From Gemmatimonadota bacterium (GTDB taxonomy: Bacteria > Gemmatimonadota > Gemmatimonadetes > Longimicrobiales > Gaopeijiaceae), in contig JAPPGZ010000071.1 in NCBI GenBank assembly GCA_028874905.1, positions 1 through 64,000 of the forward strand: 64,000 bases of DNA. The letters are read 5' to 3'. The position numbers and the translations under genes are program-made. Under the pieces are notes generated by a model. That model saw only the letters and a program-made list of their open reading frames with translations. It was not told the origin of the DNA and ran no database searches. Numbering within the stretch: position 1 is the stretch's first letter; every line of letters begins with the position of its first letter. This document shows positions 54,865 to 63,238 of this stretch, piece after piece.

Positions 54865-56718
54865 ATGAGGACCGTTGCGGGAAGGCTCGCGCCGCTCCTG
54901 CAGGGAGTTCTGCTTGCGTGGCTCCCCGCCTCGCCCGGCGGCATCCTGACGCCCGCCGCTTCGGCGCAAATGCCCGCCGAAGCCGCCTCGCGCATGGCGC
55001 TCGAATCCCCGGTGGCCGACGCGGCCATGCGGGACGACCTGGAGGCCGTGCGGGCCCTGCTTGCCGGGGGTGCGGACGTCGATGTCCCGCGTGGGGACGG
55101 CATGACCGGCCTCCACTGGGCGGCGCTGAACGGGAACGCGCAGATCGCGCAACTGCTCATCGGCGCGGGCGCGAGTCTCGATGCGGTCACCCGCCTGGGT
55201 GCCCACACGCCGCTGCACGTTGCCGGCAAGGAGGGTCACGGCGAGATCGTCGCGATCCTGGCGGACGCGGGTGCCGACGTGGCAGCGGTGACCGAAACGG
55301 GGGCTGCATCGCTGCACTTCGCCGCAGCTGCCGGGGACGTTCGCTCCGTCACGGCACTGCTCGATCACGGCGCGGCCGTCGACGCCACAGAGCCCGAGTG
55401 GGGACAGACCCCCCTCATGTTCGCCTCTGCGTTGGGCCGTACGAGGGCCGTGACGACGCTGCTCGAAGCTGGGGCCGACGCGACGATCACCGCGCGCGTG
55501 ATGGACCTCGTCGAGCGCGACATCATGGATCGCGCCTCGGAGCGGCGGCGGCGGACGGAGATCGCCGCGATGCGCGGGGGCACCGACGCGCAGAGCTACC
55601 CGGTCGAGTCGGGTGTGGCGGGCCGCACGACGCCGCAGGCCTCGGCTGCGCCGGTGACGTCACGCGAAGCCCAGGCCCGGGAGGCCGCGCAGGAGGCGCT
55701 CGAGGCGCGCCGCCAGACCGGCGAGCCCATTCCACTGAACTATGCGGACCTGGTCGGCAAGCACGGCGGCCTTTCCGCGATCCACCTGGCGGCGCGCGAA
55801 GGCCACACGGCCACGGTCACGGCGCTGCTGGACGGAGGCGTCGACATCGACCTTCCCAGCGCGGCCGACGGCACCACGCCGATGCTCATGGCGGCGATCA
55901 ACGGCTACTTCGACCTCGTCGCCGAGTTGCTGGCGCGGGGTGCCGACCCCGATCTGGCCAGCGACGCCGGGGCGACACCTCTCTACGCCGTGCTCAACAT
56001 GCACTGGGCTCCCAAGGCGCGGCACCCCCAGCCGCTTGAGCACGAGCAACAGGAGACGGGCTACCTGGAGTTGATGCGCGCCCTTCTGGCAGCCGGCGCG
56101 GACGTCAACGCCCGCCTCGAGCGCACGCTGTGGTTCACCACCTACAACCGGGATCTGCTCGGCGTGGACCGCACCGGCGCGACGGCGTTCTGGCGCGCCA
56201 CGCACGCGACCGACGTACCCGCGATGAAACTGCTCCTGGAGTACGGCGCGGACCCCGGCCTGCCCACCATCAAGGTCCCGCAGCGCAGCTTCGGTCCCCG
56301 CGACGATACCGATCACTCCGGGCTGCCTCCCGTTCCTATCGGAGGTCCCGCGGTCTACCCCATCCACGCGGCAGCGGGAGTCGGCTACGGCCAGGGCTTC
56401 GCCGGCAATTCCCACCGCCACGCCCCGGACGGCTGGATGCCCACCATGCGGTTTCTGGTCGAGGAACTGGGCGCCGACGTGAACGCCCGCGACCTCAACG
56501 GGTACACGCCAGTGCACCACGCGGCCGCCCGCGGCGACAACGAGATGATCCTGTACCTCGTCGGGAAGGGGGCAGACGTCACCGCCGTGGCCCGCAACGG
56601 ACGGACCACGGTCGACATGGCCAACGGTCCGGTGCAGCGGATCCAGCCGTTCGTCGAGACCGTGGCGCTGCTGGAACGCCTTGGGGCAAAGAACAACCAT
56701 CGCTGCGTGAGCTGTTAG
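54865..56718 (+). CDS. secreted ankyrin-repeat protein ending in CVSC, cassette copy B
   Basis: A 617-residue paralogue of the 49082 protein with a signal peptide (about 1-36, cleaved near ASAQ), two ankyrin blocks, a charged central linker, and the conserved GGPAVYPIHAAAGVGYGQGFAGN stretch. It also ends in CVSC. I chose ATG at 54865 because GAGGGAGGA lies directly upstream. The in-frame GTG at 54850 overlaps the DUF1552 stop and is less likely. It is the last gene of the duplicated cassette; a convergent gene follows. Confidence 0.87.
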   Translation: MRTVAGRLAPLLQGVLLAWLPASPGGILTPAASAQMPAEAASRMALESPVADAAMRDDLEAVRALLAGGADVDVPRGDGMTGLHWAALNGNAQIAQLLIGAGASLDAVTRLGAHTPLHVAGKEGHGEIVAILADAGADVAAVTETGAASLHFAAAAGDVRSVTALLDHGAAVDATEPEWGQTPLMFASALGRTRAVTTLLEAGADATITARVMDLVERDIMDRASERRRRTEIAAMRGGTDAQSYPVESGVAGRTTPQASAAPVTSREAQAREAAQEALEARRQTGEPIPLNYADLVGKHGGLSAIHLAAREGHTATVTALLDGGVDIDLPSAADGTTPMLMAAINGYFDLVAELLARGADPDLASDAGATPLYAVLNMHWAPKARHPQPLEHEQQETGYLELMRALLAAGADVNARLERTLWFTTYNRDLLGVDRTGATAFWRATHATDVPAMKLLLEYGADPGLPTIKVPQRSFGPRDDTDHSGLPPVPIGGPAVYPIHAAAGVGYGQGFAGNSHRHAPDGWMPTMRFLVEELGADVNARDLNGYTPVHHAAARGDNEMILYLVGKGADVTAVARNGRTTVDMANGPVQRIQPFVETVALLERLGAKNNHRCVSC

Positions 56719-56796
56719 CACGCCCGCGGGCACCACCTCCGCGTACCGGACCTCGGTCGGATGTGCCGTCTCGCGGCTCTCGCACACAGTGCCCTG

Positions 56797-57957
56797 CTAG
56801 CGCCGCTGATGATGCTCCTCGTAGTGCTTGCCCAGCCAGTCCTCGCCGTAGTCGTTGCCGGGGTCCCGCATGATGCTGTGCACGTGGTTGGCTGCGTCCC
56901 CGCCGACGCCCTCCTCGACGATGTACTCGATGAGCACGGAAGGGCCGTGCACCCGGTAGTAGTAGCGCGCTGACAGATCATCCACCGGTCCGATCCAGGC
57001 GAAATGCAGGGCGTCCAGCCCGTCCGCGCGGATTTTGTCCAGCTGCGCGTCGGCCGCACCATGGTCGGCATTGGCCGCGTACTCCTCGACCAGCTGCCAT
57101 AACAGCGCCCGCTGCGCCTCGTCGAGCGCGGAAGCGGCGATTCCGGAGAACTCGCTCAGGCTTCCCTTGCGCCCTGGGCCGGTGAGTACGTCACCCGGGA
57201 TCTCACCGCCGAGGACCGCAACCGACCGCTGCCCGTCGTCCAGCGTCTGCAGCAGCTGCCAGCCGCGCTCCCCCTCGTTGGCGAGCACTCGCCAGCCCGC
57301 TTCCAGCCCACTCTCGATCTCGTGTGGTTCGGCTCCCAGGAACAGGGGTGTGAAAGCCACCCGGTCGCCCGCGACGGTGAAGGTGGCCGCCAGGTGGTGA
57401 CCGTTGACGAGCCATCCCCAGGCCGGATCCCCGGGCTGGCCAAAGAACGAGATCCAGTAGTTGGCGGATGTCCAGCTTTCCAGCAGGCGCTCCGGGAGGC
57501 GTCGCTCACCACGCGCGACAGCCGCGGACGCGTCCTCGTGTAATACCTCATCCAAACGAATCACGCCCGCGATCTTCTGATACCCCTGGCTGCTGGTCGA
57601 CGCCCGCAGCAGGTTGTGGAACCGGCGCCTCTGCGGGTCGGCGAGATCACCGAACCTGACCCCCGCGCGCTCCACCATGCTCGCCGGCAGGTTGCTCCAG
57701 CGCGTGCGCTCCGAGTCGGCGTCGAAGGGGAATTCGGCGTCGGTCCGCTGTTGGGGTGAAAGGGCGTCGAGGAACTCGCGGGCGGCCTGGGCCATGCGCT
57801 CCGGCGAGGCTTCGGCCCCGGCGGCGGACAAGCTGTGAGGAGTCGTCTCGGCACTGTCCGGCTGCGCCCGGGTGGCGTCTCCGCGACAGCCGGCAAGCAC
57901 CGTGGCGGAGATGAGGGCGAGTATCGGCAGATGGTTGTCACGGGAATTGGCTTGCAT
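56797..57957 (-). CDS. DUF3500 domain lipoprotein
   Basis: A 386-residue DUF3500 protein. The N-terminus ILALISATVLAGCRGD is a lipoprotein signal with Cys24, so it is anchored in the periplasm. DUF3500 hallmarks are ANYWISFFGQPGDPAWGWLVNGHHLAATFTV, EGERGWQLLQTLDDGQRSVAVLGGE, and a C-terminal VHSIMRDPGNDYGEDWLGKHYEEHH. The function of the family is unknown. I chose ATG at 57957 because AAGGAGG lies about 11 nt upstream. The 58020 palindrome lies 63 bp upstream of the start. It is convergent to the cassette. Confidence 0.87.
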   Translation of the reverse strand: MQANSRDNHLPILALISATVLAGCRGDATRAQPDSAETTPHSLSAAGAEASPERMAQAAREFLDALSPQQRTDAEFPFDADSERTRWSNLPASMVERAGVRFGDLADPQRRRFHNLLRASTSSQGYQKIAGVIRLDEVLHEDASAAVARGERRLPERLLESWTSANYWISFFGQPGDPAWGWLVNGHHLAATFTVAGDRVAFTPLFLGAEPHEIESGLEAGWRVLANEGERGWQLLQTLDDGQRSVAVLGGEIPGDVLTGPGRKGSLSEFSGIAASALDEAQRALLWQLVEEYAANADHGAADAQLDKIRADGLDALHFAWIGPVDDLSARYYYRVHGPSVLIEYIVEEGVGGDAANHVHSIMRDPGNDYGEDWLGKHYEEHHQRR

Positions 57958-58019
57958 TGCGCCGTCGGCCTCCTTCGGGTCCGGTCTCCTGGGTTGCATT
58001 GTCCATTCGGGCGCGCCAA

Positions 58020-58043
58020 ATGCTAAACATTCTCGTTTAGTAT
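58020..58043 (+). promoter_or_regulatory. palindromic operator, copy 1 (DUF3500/dimethylformamidase-like promoter region)
   Basis: ATGCTAAAC (58020-58028) and GTTTAGTAT (58035-58043) are 9-nt arms that pair with one mismatch around a 6-nt spacer. It sits in the 169-bp gap between divergent genes, so one protein could control both. Over 26 nt it agrees at 22 positions with the second copy at 63215. TTGACG begins at its 3' end (58043-58048) and might be a -35 box towards the plus-strand gene. It is AT-rich in a GC-rich setting. Confidence 0.6.
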
Positions 58044-58126
58044 TGACGACTCGGGCTCCGGTCGGCAATCTCCCTGCGACCGGCCGACGATCCCGGTGCC
58101 AAATGTAGCGACGAGGAGGCCTCCCG

Positions 58127-60265
58127 TTGATCCGGCAGCGCTTGCGCACCTGTTTTTTGCCAGCCATCAGCACCGCCGTGCTGCCGCTTGCCGGGAGCTG
58201 TGGATTGCCGGATCTGGCGGTCGCGGACCCCTGTGCCAGGCCGGTCAATGAGATTGTCGCCGAGAACTGTCTTGGCGGGCACCCGGCGACCGAATGGGAC
58301 ATCAACGGATACGGCGATCCGAGCATTCAGGGTTTCGGTACCGAGATCGCGATCGCACAGGGCGAGTCGATCGACTTCAAGGTCGACACGGACTCGGAAG
58401 ACTACCGGATCGACATCTACCGCATGGGCTACTACGGCGGGATGGGGGCGCGGAGAGTGGACTCGATCGAGCCATCGACCGCCCTTCCGCAAATCCAGCC
58501 CGAGTGCCTGCGCGGGGCGATCCCGGTGCTGGCCGAGGGGGGCGGCCTCGACACTTGGCCGGCGCCACTCGTGGACTGCGGCAACTGGGCGGTCTCGGCA
58601 TCCTGGCGGGCGCCGGAGGGCGCGACCTCGGGGATCTACTTTGCGCGCCTGGTGCGCGAGGACCCGGTCGAGGGGTGGGTCAAGAACGACCAGTTCGGAC
58701 CCTCGCCGCTGCCGCCGACGGGGCGGGATTCCCTGTGGGAGGCCGACGGCTTCCGTGCGGTCATGCGAAACGCGCTGCGTGAGCCTCGGGCGAGTCACAT
58801 CTACTTCGTCGTGCGGGACGACGACGGCGCGTCGGATCTGCTGTTTCAGACGTCGGATCTGACCTGGCAGGCGTACAACCGGTATGGCGGCCACAGCGTA
58901 TACGGTCGGCTCAACCCGGAGCGGCTGCGTCTGCACGGCGGCGAACCGCGCGCACCCAAGGTCAGCTACAACCGGCCCTTCGAGACCCGGCACTACCGCG
59001 CGGTCAACATGCCCTTCAACTCCGAGTACCCGATGGTGCGCTGGCTGGAGCGGAACGGCTACGACGTCAGCTATTCGTCCGGGGTGGATACCGACCGGCG
59101 CGGGGAGGAGTTGCTGGAACACAGGGTCTTCCTGTCGGTCGGGCATGACGAGTACTGGACGGGCCGGCAGCGCCGCAATGTGGAGGCCGCACGCGCGGCC
59201 GGGGTGCACCTCGCCTTCTTCAGCTCCAACGAGGTGTACTGGAAGGTGCGCTGGGAGACGAGCATCGACGGCTCGGGCCAGCCGTACCGTACGCTGGTGA
59301 CGTACAAGGACTCGCAGGATCATCGGAGGCTGGACCCTGTGGAGTGGACGGGCGAGTTCCGCGACCACCGGTCGATCAACGCCGAGGGTCCATGGCCCGA
59401 GAACGCGCTCACCGGGACGCTCTTCACGGTGAACGCTTGGCGAAACGACCCGATCATCGTGGACGCGGAATTTGCGGGGCTGCGCTTCTGGAGGAACACG
59501 CAGGTGGCGCGACTGCGGCCCGGCGAGCGCTACGTGTCGATCAAGGGGATCCTGGGGCACGAATGGGACTCGGACATCGACAACGGGTTCCGGCCCCCCG
59601 GGCTGTTCCGTGTGGCGGCGAGCACCTTCGACAACGTGCTGTACTGCGTGCATCCGGGGCGGGGGTGCGAGACGGCCAGTGCCACGCACCACGCTGTCAT
59701 GTACCGTCACGAGAGCGGGGCGCTGGTGTTCGGCGCGGGGACGCTGCAGTGGTCGTGGGGGCTCGATGCGCACCACGACACCGAGACCGGCGTGCCGCCC
59801 GAGAGGCAGAACGGCAGCGACACGCGGGTGGGCGTGGACCCCCACGGGCCGGACCGGGTGCTGCAGCAGGCGACGGTGAACCTGTTTGCGGACATGGGGG
59901 TGCAGCCCGCCACGCTGGAGGAGGGGCTGGTGGCCGCGGAGGCTTCCGGGGACGACGAGGCGCCGATGTCGTCAGTCGACACGGTTTCGCTCGTGAGAGG
60001 CGAGGGCACCGTGACCACCTTCGTGACCGGATCTGCGTCGGACGGTGGCGGTGGCGTGGTCGCGGCCGTCGAGGTCTCGGTGGACGGCGGAGCAACGTGG
60101 CACCCGGCACGCGGTCGGGAGAAGTGGCGCTATTCCTGGCAGCCCGATGTGGCGACTACGGAGGTCTCGATCAGGGTCCGGGCGGTGGACGACAGTGGAA
60201 ATCTGGAGGTGCCGGCGGAGGGCCTGATGGTTCGAGTCGGTGCAAGTGCACCAGATTCGCCGTAG
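58127..60265 (+). CDS. secreted N,N-dimethylformamidase beta-subunit-like protein
   Basis: A 712-residue protein with a signal-type N-terminus (about 1-33). Its main domain (about 50-580) resembles the large (beta) subunit of N,N-dimethylformamidase. Supporting segments are YRIDIYRMGYYGGMGARRV, SGIYFARLV, DLTWQAYNRYGG, VSYNRPFE, FLSVGHDEYWTG and AGVHLAFFSSNEVYWKVRWE. The C-terminus (about 615-712) looks like an Ig-like/SoxC-dimerisation module (VEVSVDGGATWHPARG). Family members vary in substrate, so formamide hydrolysis is only a suggestion. I chose TTG at 58127 because GAGGAGG lies 7 nt upstream. It is divergent from DUF3500 across the palindrome. Confidence 0.82.
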   Translation: MIRQRLRTCFLPAISTAVLPLAGSCGLPDLAVADPCARPVNEIVAENCLGGHPATEWDINGYGDPSIQGFGTEIAIAQGESIDFKVDTDSEDYRIDIYRMGYYGGMGARRVDSIEPSTALPQIQPECLRGAIPVLAEGGGLDTWPAPLVDCGNWAVSASWRAPEGATSGIYFARLVREDPVEGWVKNDQFGPSPLPPTGRDSLWEADGFRAVMRNALREPRASHIYFVVRDDDGASDLLFQTSDLTWQAYNRYGGHSVYGRLNPERLRLHGGEPRAPKVSYNRPFETRHYRAVNMPFNSEYPMVRWLERNGYDVSYSSGVDTDRRGEELLEHRVFLSVGHDEYWTGRQRRNVEAARAAGVHLAFFSSNEVYWKVRWETSIDGSGQPYRTLVTYKDSQDHRRLDPVEWTGEFRDHRSINAEGPWPENALTGTLFTVNAWRNDPIIVDAEFAGLRFWRNTQVARLRPGERYVSIKGILGHEWDSDIDNGFRPPGLFRVAASTFDNVLYCVHPGRGCETASATHHAVMYRHESGALVFGAGTLQWSWGLDAHHDTETGVPPERQNGSDTRVGVDPHGPDRVLQQATVNLFADMGVQPATLEEGLVAAEASGDDEAPMSSVDTVSLVRGEGTVTTFVTGSASDGGGGVVAAVEVSVDGGATWHPARGREKWRYSWQPDVATTEVSIRVRAVDDSGNLEVPAEGLMVRVGASAPDSP

Positions 60266-60320
60266 TCGACAAGGTTTGCCATCGTGTAGACACCTCAGCC
60301 CAAATCTTCTGGGAGGCAAC

Positions 60321-62399
60321 ATGACCGCACGCCCGATTCTAGTCCACTTCGTCGCTGTTGCCGTCGCGCAGGTCGCCGGTCCCCCCACCCTGGACGCGCA
60401 GGTCGTCCGTGTCGAGATCGACGAGCGAGCCTCCTTCGCGCGTGGACACTCGTTCGGCGACACCGGACCGTACGAGAAGATCGTCGGAAAACTCCACATC
60501 GAGGTGGACCCGAACGACCCCGCCAACGCCCGTGTGAGCGACCTGGGTCTGGCGTCGACGAACGAGCGCGGACGCGTGGAGGTCTGGACGGACTTCTTCC
60601 TCCTCAAGCCCGTCGACACCGGCCGCGGCAACGGGCGGCTGCTCTACGACGTGGCCAACCGCGGCAACAAGGTCGCGCTGGGGACCTTCAACGCAGGCCG
60701 CGGCAACGACCCGGCCACGCTGGAGGACGCTGGCGATGGGTTCCTCATGGAAGAGGGCTACTCGATCCTGTGGAGCGGGTGGAGCGGGGACGTAGCGGCC
60801 GGCAACGACCGGGTCCAGATCGGCGTGCCGATCGCACGCAACGAAGACGGGAGCGCGATTGTCGGGCGCATCTACGCGGAGCTGGAGTCGACCGTCTACG
60901 GGCTGTACATCGCGAATGTGCTGGAGCCGGGCAGCGACGCCGCGATGCGCAGGTACTACAGTCTGCCATTCGATTGGGGGAGTTCGCTGCCCTATCCATC
61001 CGTGGCGACGGATAACGGCCGGGCGACCCTGATCAAGCGGCCGCACCGCGGCGCGAAGGGGCTGGAGATTCCACGGGACGAGTGGAGCTTCGGGCGTGTG
61101 GAGAACGGCTTGGTCGTGCCCGATCCCACGTGGGTCCACCTGGAGGAAGGGTTTGAACCGGGCTGGCTATACGACCTCGTGTACGAAGGCAAGGACCCCA
61201 GGGTCACGGGGCTGGGGCTCGCGGCCACGCGAGACGTGATCTCCTTCTTCCGCTATGCATCGGACGAGGAGGGGCCACTCGCCAACCCCCTCGCCGGGTC
61301 GGTGGAGTTCGCCTACGGCTACGGCGGATCGCAGTCCGGGCGCTTCCTGCACCACTTCGTCTACGAGGGATTCAACGCGGACCTGCAGGGGCGGTTCGTC
61401 TTCGACGCCATCATGCCTCATGTCGCGGGCGCGGGGAAGGGGATCTTCAACCATCGCTTTGGCCAGACCACACGCCACGGGAGCCATCATGAGGAAGGGC
61501 TCTATCCGTCGGACTTCTTCCCCTTCAACTCCGTCGCGCAGCGGGATCCGGTGACAGGTGCCAGCGGATCGATGCTCAACCGGGCACGTGCCAGCGGCCA
61601 CGTGCCGAGGATCTTCTTCACGCAGACGTCCACCGAGTACTGGTCGCGGGCGGGTTCGCTCCTGCACACCGATGTCGAGGGCAAGGTCGATGCCGAACTC
61701 GATCCGTCGGTGCGCATCTACATGATCGCAGGCACGGCGCACAATTCGATGACCGGCGGCGTCTATCAGAGTCCGGTGAACCGGGCCACCACGCGGCCCG
61801 TGATGAGGGCGTTGCTCGTGGCGCTCGACCGATGGGTCTCCCTGGGGATCGAGCCGCCCCGGAGCCGCTATCCCCGGATCGACGACGGCACGCTGGTCGA
61901 TCTGGCGGAGTTCCGGGCCGGGTGGCCCGCGATCCCCGGAGCCCTGGCGCCCGAAGACTTCTATCGGCCGTTGCGTCTCGATCCCGGTCCCCGTTGGTAC
62001 ACCGAGGGGATTGCCGACCACGTGCCGCCGAGGGCCGGGTCCGCATTCGGGGCGCTGGTCCCCATGGTTGACGCCGACGGCAACGAGGTAGCGGGGATCC
62101 GGTTGCCGCACGTGGCGGTGCCGCTTGCCACCTACACAGGATGGAACCTGCGGGACGCCTCCTGGGGTGCGGGTGGCATGCTCACCCGGTGGATGGGGTC
62201 GTATCTGGCGTTCCCGCAAACCGAGGAGGAGCGGTCGAGCCTGGGGGACCCACGCAGGTCGGTGCAGGGCCGATACCCCACCCACGACGCCTACGTTGCC
62301 GAGGTCGAGCGCGTGTGCCGGGAGCTGGTGGCTGGCGGGTACCTGCTGGAGCGGGATGCCGCGGCGCTGGTACGTGAGGCGGCGGCGTGGGAATGGTGA
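60321..62399 (+). CDS. secreted alpha/beta-hydrolase domain protein (Abhydrolase_10)
   Basis: A 692-residue protein with a signal peptide (about 1-27) and an alpha/beta-hydrolase-domain region of the Abhydrolase_10 family. The nucleophile elbow is YGGSQSGRFLHHFVYEGFN (serines 337 and 339). NHRFGQTTRHGS and GTAHNSMTGG, with a probable catalytic histidine, lie downstream. The N-terminal FARGHSFGDTGPYEKIVGKLHIEVDP is typical of the family. GGGAGG lies just upstream of the ATG. The substrate is unknown, probably an ester or amide outside the cytoplasm. It is 55 nt behind the dimethylformamidase-like gene and likely co-transcribed. Confidence 0.85.
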   Translation: MTARPILVHFVAVAVAQVAGPPTLDAQVVRVEIDERASFARGHSFGDTGPYEKIVGKLHIEVDPNDPANARVSDLGLASTNERGRVEVWTDFFLLKPVDTGRGNGRLLYDVANRGNKVALGTFNAGRGNDPATLEDAGDGFLMEEGYSILWSGWSGDVAAGNDRVQIGVPIARNEDGSAIVGRIYAELESTVYGLYIANVLEPGSDAAMRRYYSLPFDWGSSLPYPSVATDNGRATLIKRPHRGAKGLEIPRDEWSFGRVENGLVVPDPTWVHLEEGFEPGWLYDLVYEGKDPRVTGLGLAATRDVISFFRYASDEEGPLANPLAGSVEFAYGYGGSQSGRFLHHFVYEGFNADLQGRFVFDAIMPHVAGAGKGIFNHRFGQTTRHGSHHEEGLYPSDFFPFNSVAQRDPVTGASGSMLNRARASGHVPRIFFTQTSTEYWSRAGSLLHTDVEGKVDAELDPSVRIYMIAGTAHNSMTGGVYQSPVNRATTRPVMRALLVALDRWVSLGIEPPRSRYPRIDDGTLVDLAEFRAGWPAIPGALAPEDFYRPLRLDPGPRWYTEGIADHVPPRAGSAFGALVPMVDADGNEVAGIRLPHVAVPLATYTGWNLRDASWGAGGMLTRWMGSYLAFPQTEEERSSLGDPRRSVQGRYPTHDAYVAEVERVCRELVAGGYLLERDAAALVREAAAWEW

Positions 62400-62442
62400 T
62401 TGTTGGTACACGGCGGGTTGGGCGGGCGCCTCAGTGCACCGA

Positions 62443-63225
62443 TCATCGGCCAAGACGGCGAACGAGGACCAGGCGGAGGAGAGCGAACCGCTGGTCGAAG
62501 CCGTAGCGGCAAGGGCTTGGGAGCCCGCTCGGTCCGCAGACGCCGGCGTTGACGTCAAGCCGGTTCTCCGCCTGGTGGACGGTCTCACCGAAATCCTTGT
62601 GAAGGCCTTCGAATCGTAGGGCCCAGGCACTGGCCACCGGCATCTCGACACCGACCCCGGCAACCCACCCGACCAGTGTCGGCTGCTCGTCGAAGGAATC
62701 GTCGGGGTCCAGTTGCATGCTACCGTCCATTCCCGGATCGAGATCGGTGAACGAGTTGGAGACTCCGGCCATCGACACGCCGCCGGCGACGAACACGCCC
62801 ACGCGACCGAGGGACCTCCGAACGCCGATGCGCGCCGTCCCGACCCAAAGCAGCTCCGCCGCCGCCGTTTCGTCCAATCCGACCGGATCCACTTGTCGCG
62901 CAGCCGCCGGAAGGCCGACGAGGGTCCCATCCGCCTCGACCAGGAGGTGCACGCGCCGGAGGTGGAAGTATCGTCCCGCCACCACACCGGCCGCCATTCC
63001 GGTGTCATCGTATTCGAACGCCTGGCCCGGGACGCCGTTCGACCCCGTAAAGCCGTCGATGTCGGTCATGCGAACGTCCAGTGAGCCCAGTCCTGCGAAT
63101 GCGCCGATGTAGCTTCCCGCCTGACCGGGACCGACCGTGTCGTACTGGGCCTGCGCGGTGCCTACGAGCGCCAGCAGGCTCACGAGCACCGGGACAAGCG
63201 CGTGCCGACTCAAGATACTTAACAT
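62443..63225 (-). CDS. outer-membrane beta-barrel protein
   Basis: A 260-residue protein with a signal peptide (1-26, ALVGTAQA then Q) and alternating hydrophobic/polar strands: GSYIGAFAGLGSLDV, AAGVVAGRYFHLRRVHLLVEADG, LLWVGTARIGVRRSLGRVGVFVAGG, WVAGVGVEMPVASAWALRFEGLH. It ends in an arginine-rich strand. The pattern is that of small OmpA/OmpW-type barrels. Its ATG (63225-63223) shares a base with the TAA stop of the methyltransferase (TAATG). No ribosome-binding site is visible, so translation may be coupled. The second palindrome covers this junction. Confidence 0.75.
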   Translation of the reverse strand: MLSILSRHALVPVLVSLLALVGTAQAQYDTVGPGQAGSYIGAFAGLGSLDVRMTDIDGFTGSNGVPGQAFEYDDTGMAAGVVAGRYFHLRRVHLLVEADGTLVGLPAAARQVDPVGLDETAAAELLWVGTARIGVRRSLGRVGVFVAGGVSMAGVSNSFTDLDPGMDGSMQLDPDDSFDEQPTLVGWVAGVGVEMPVASAWALRFEGLHKDFGETVHQAENRLDVNAGVCGPSGLPSPCRYGFDQRFALLRLVLVRRLGR

Positions 63226-63238
63226 TATTGTTTAGTAT
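63215..63238 (-). promoter_or_regulatory. palindromic operator, copy 2 (methyltransferase/outer-membrane protein junction)
   Basis: ATACTTAAC (63215-63223) and GTTTAGTAT (63230-63238) form a 9-nt inverted repeat with one mismatch and a 6-nt spacer. It is nearly identical to copy 1 at 58020. It overlaps the last codons of the methyltransferase and the first codons of the outer-membrane protein, so it could regulate an internal promoter for the latter. Confidence 0.55.

Noticed and set aside
49082-56718. The ankyrin proteins as host-directed effectors
   Set aside because: They carry ordinary signal peptides, lie in an operon with periplasmic DUF1592 and DUF1552 proteins, and no secretion-system genes are nearby.
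61167-63008. A 613-codon minus-strand frame opposite the Abhydrolase_10 and outer-membrane genes
   Set aside because: It crosses two real genes in a different frame, and its composition is arginine/serine-rich as in other shadow frames.
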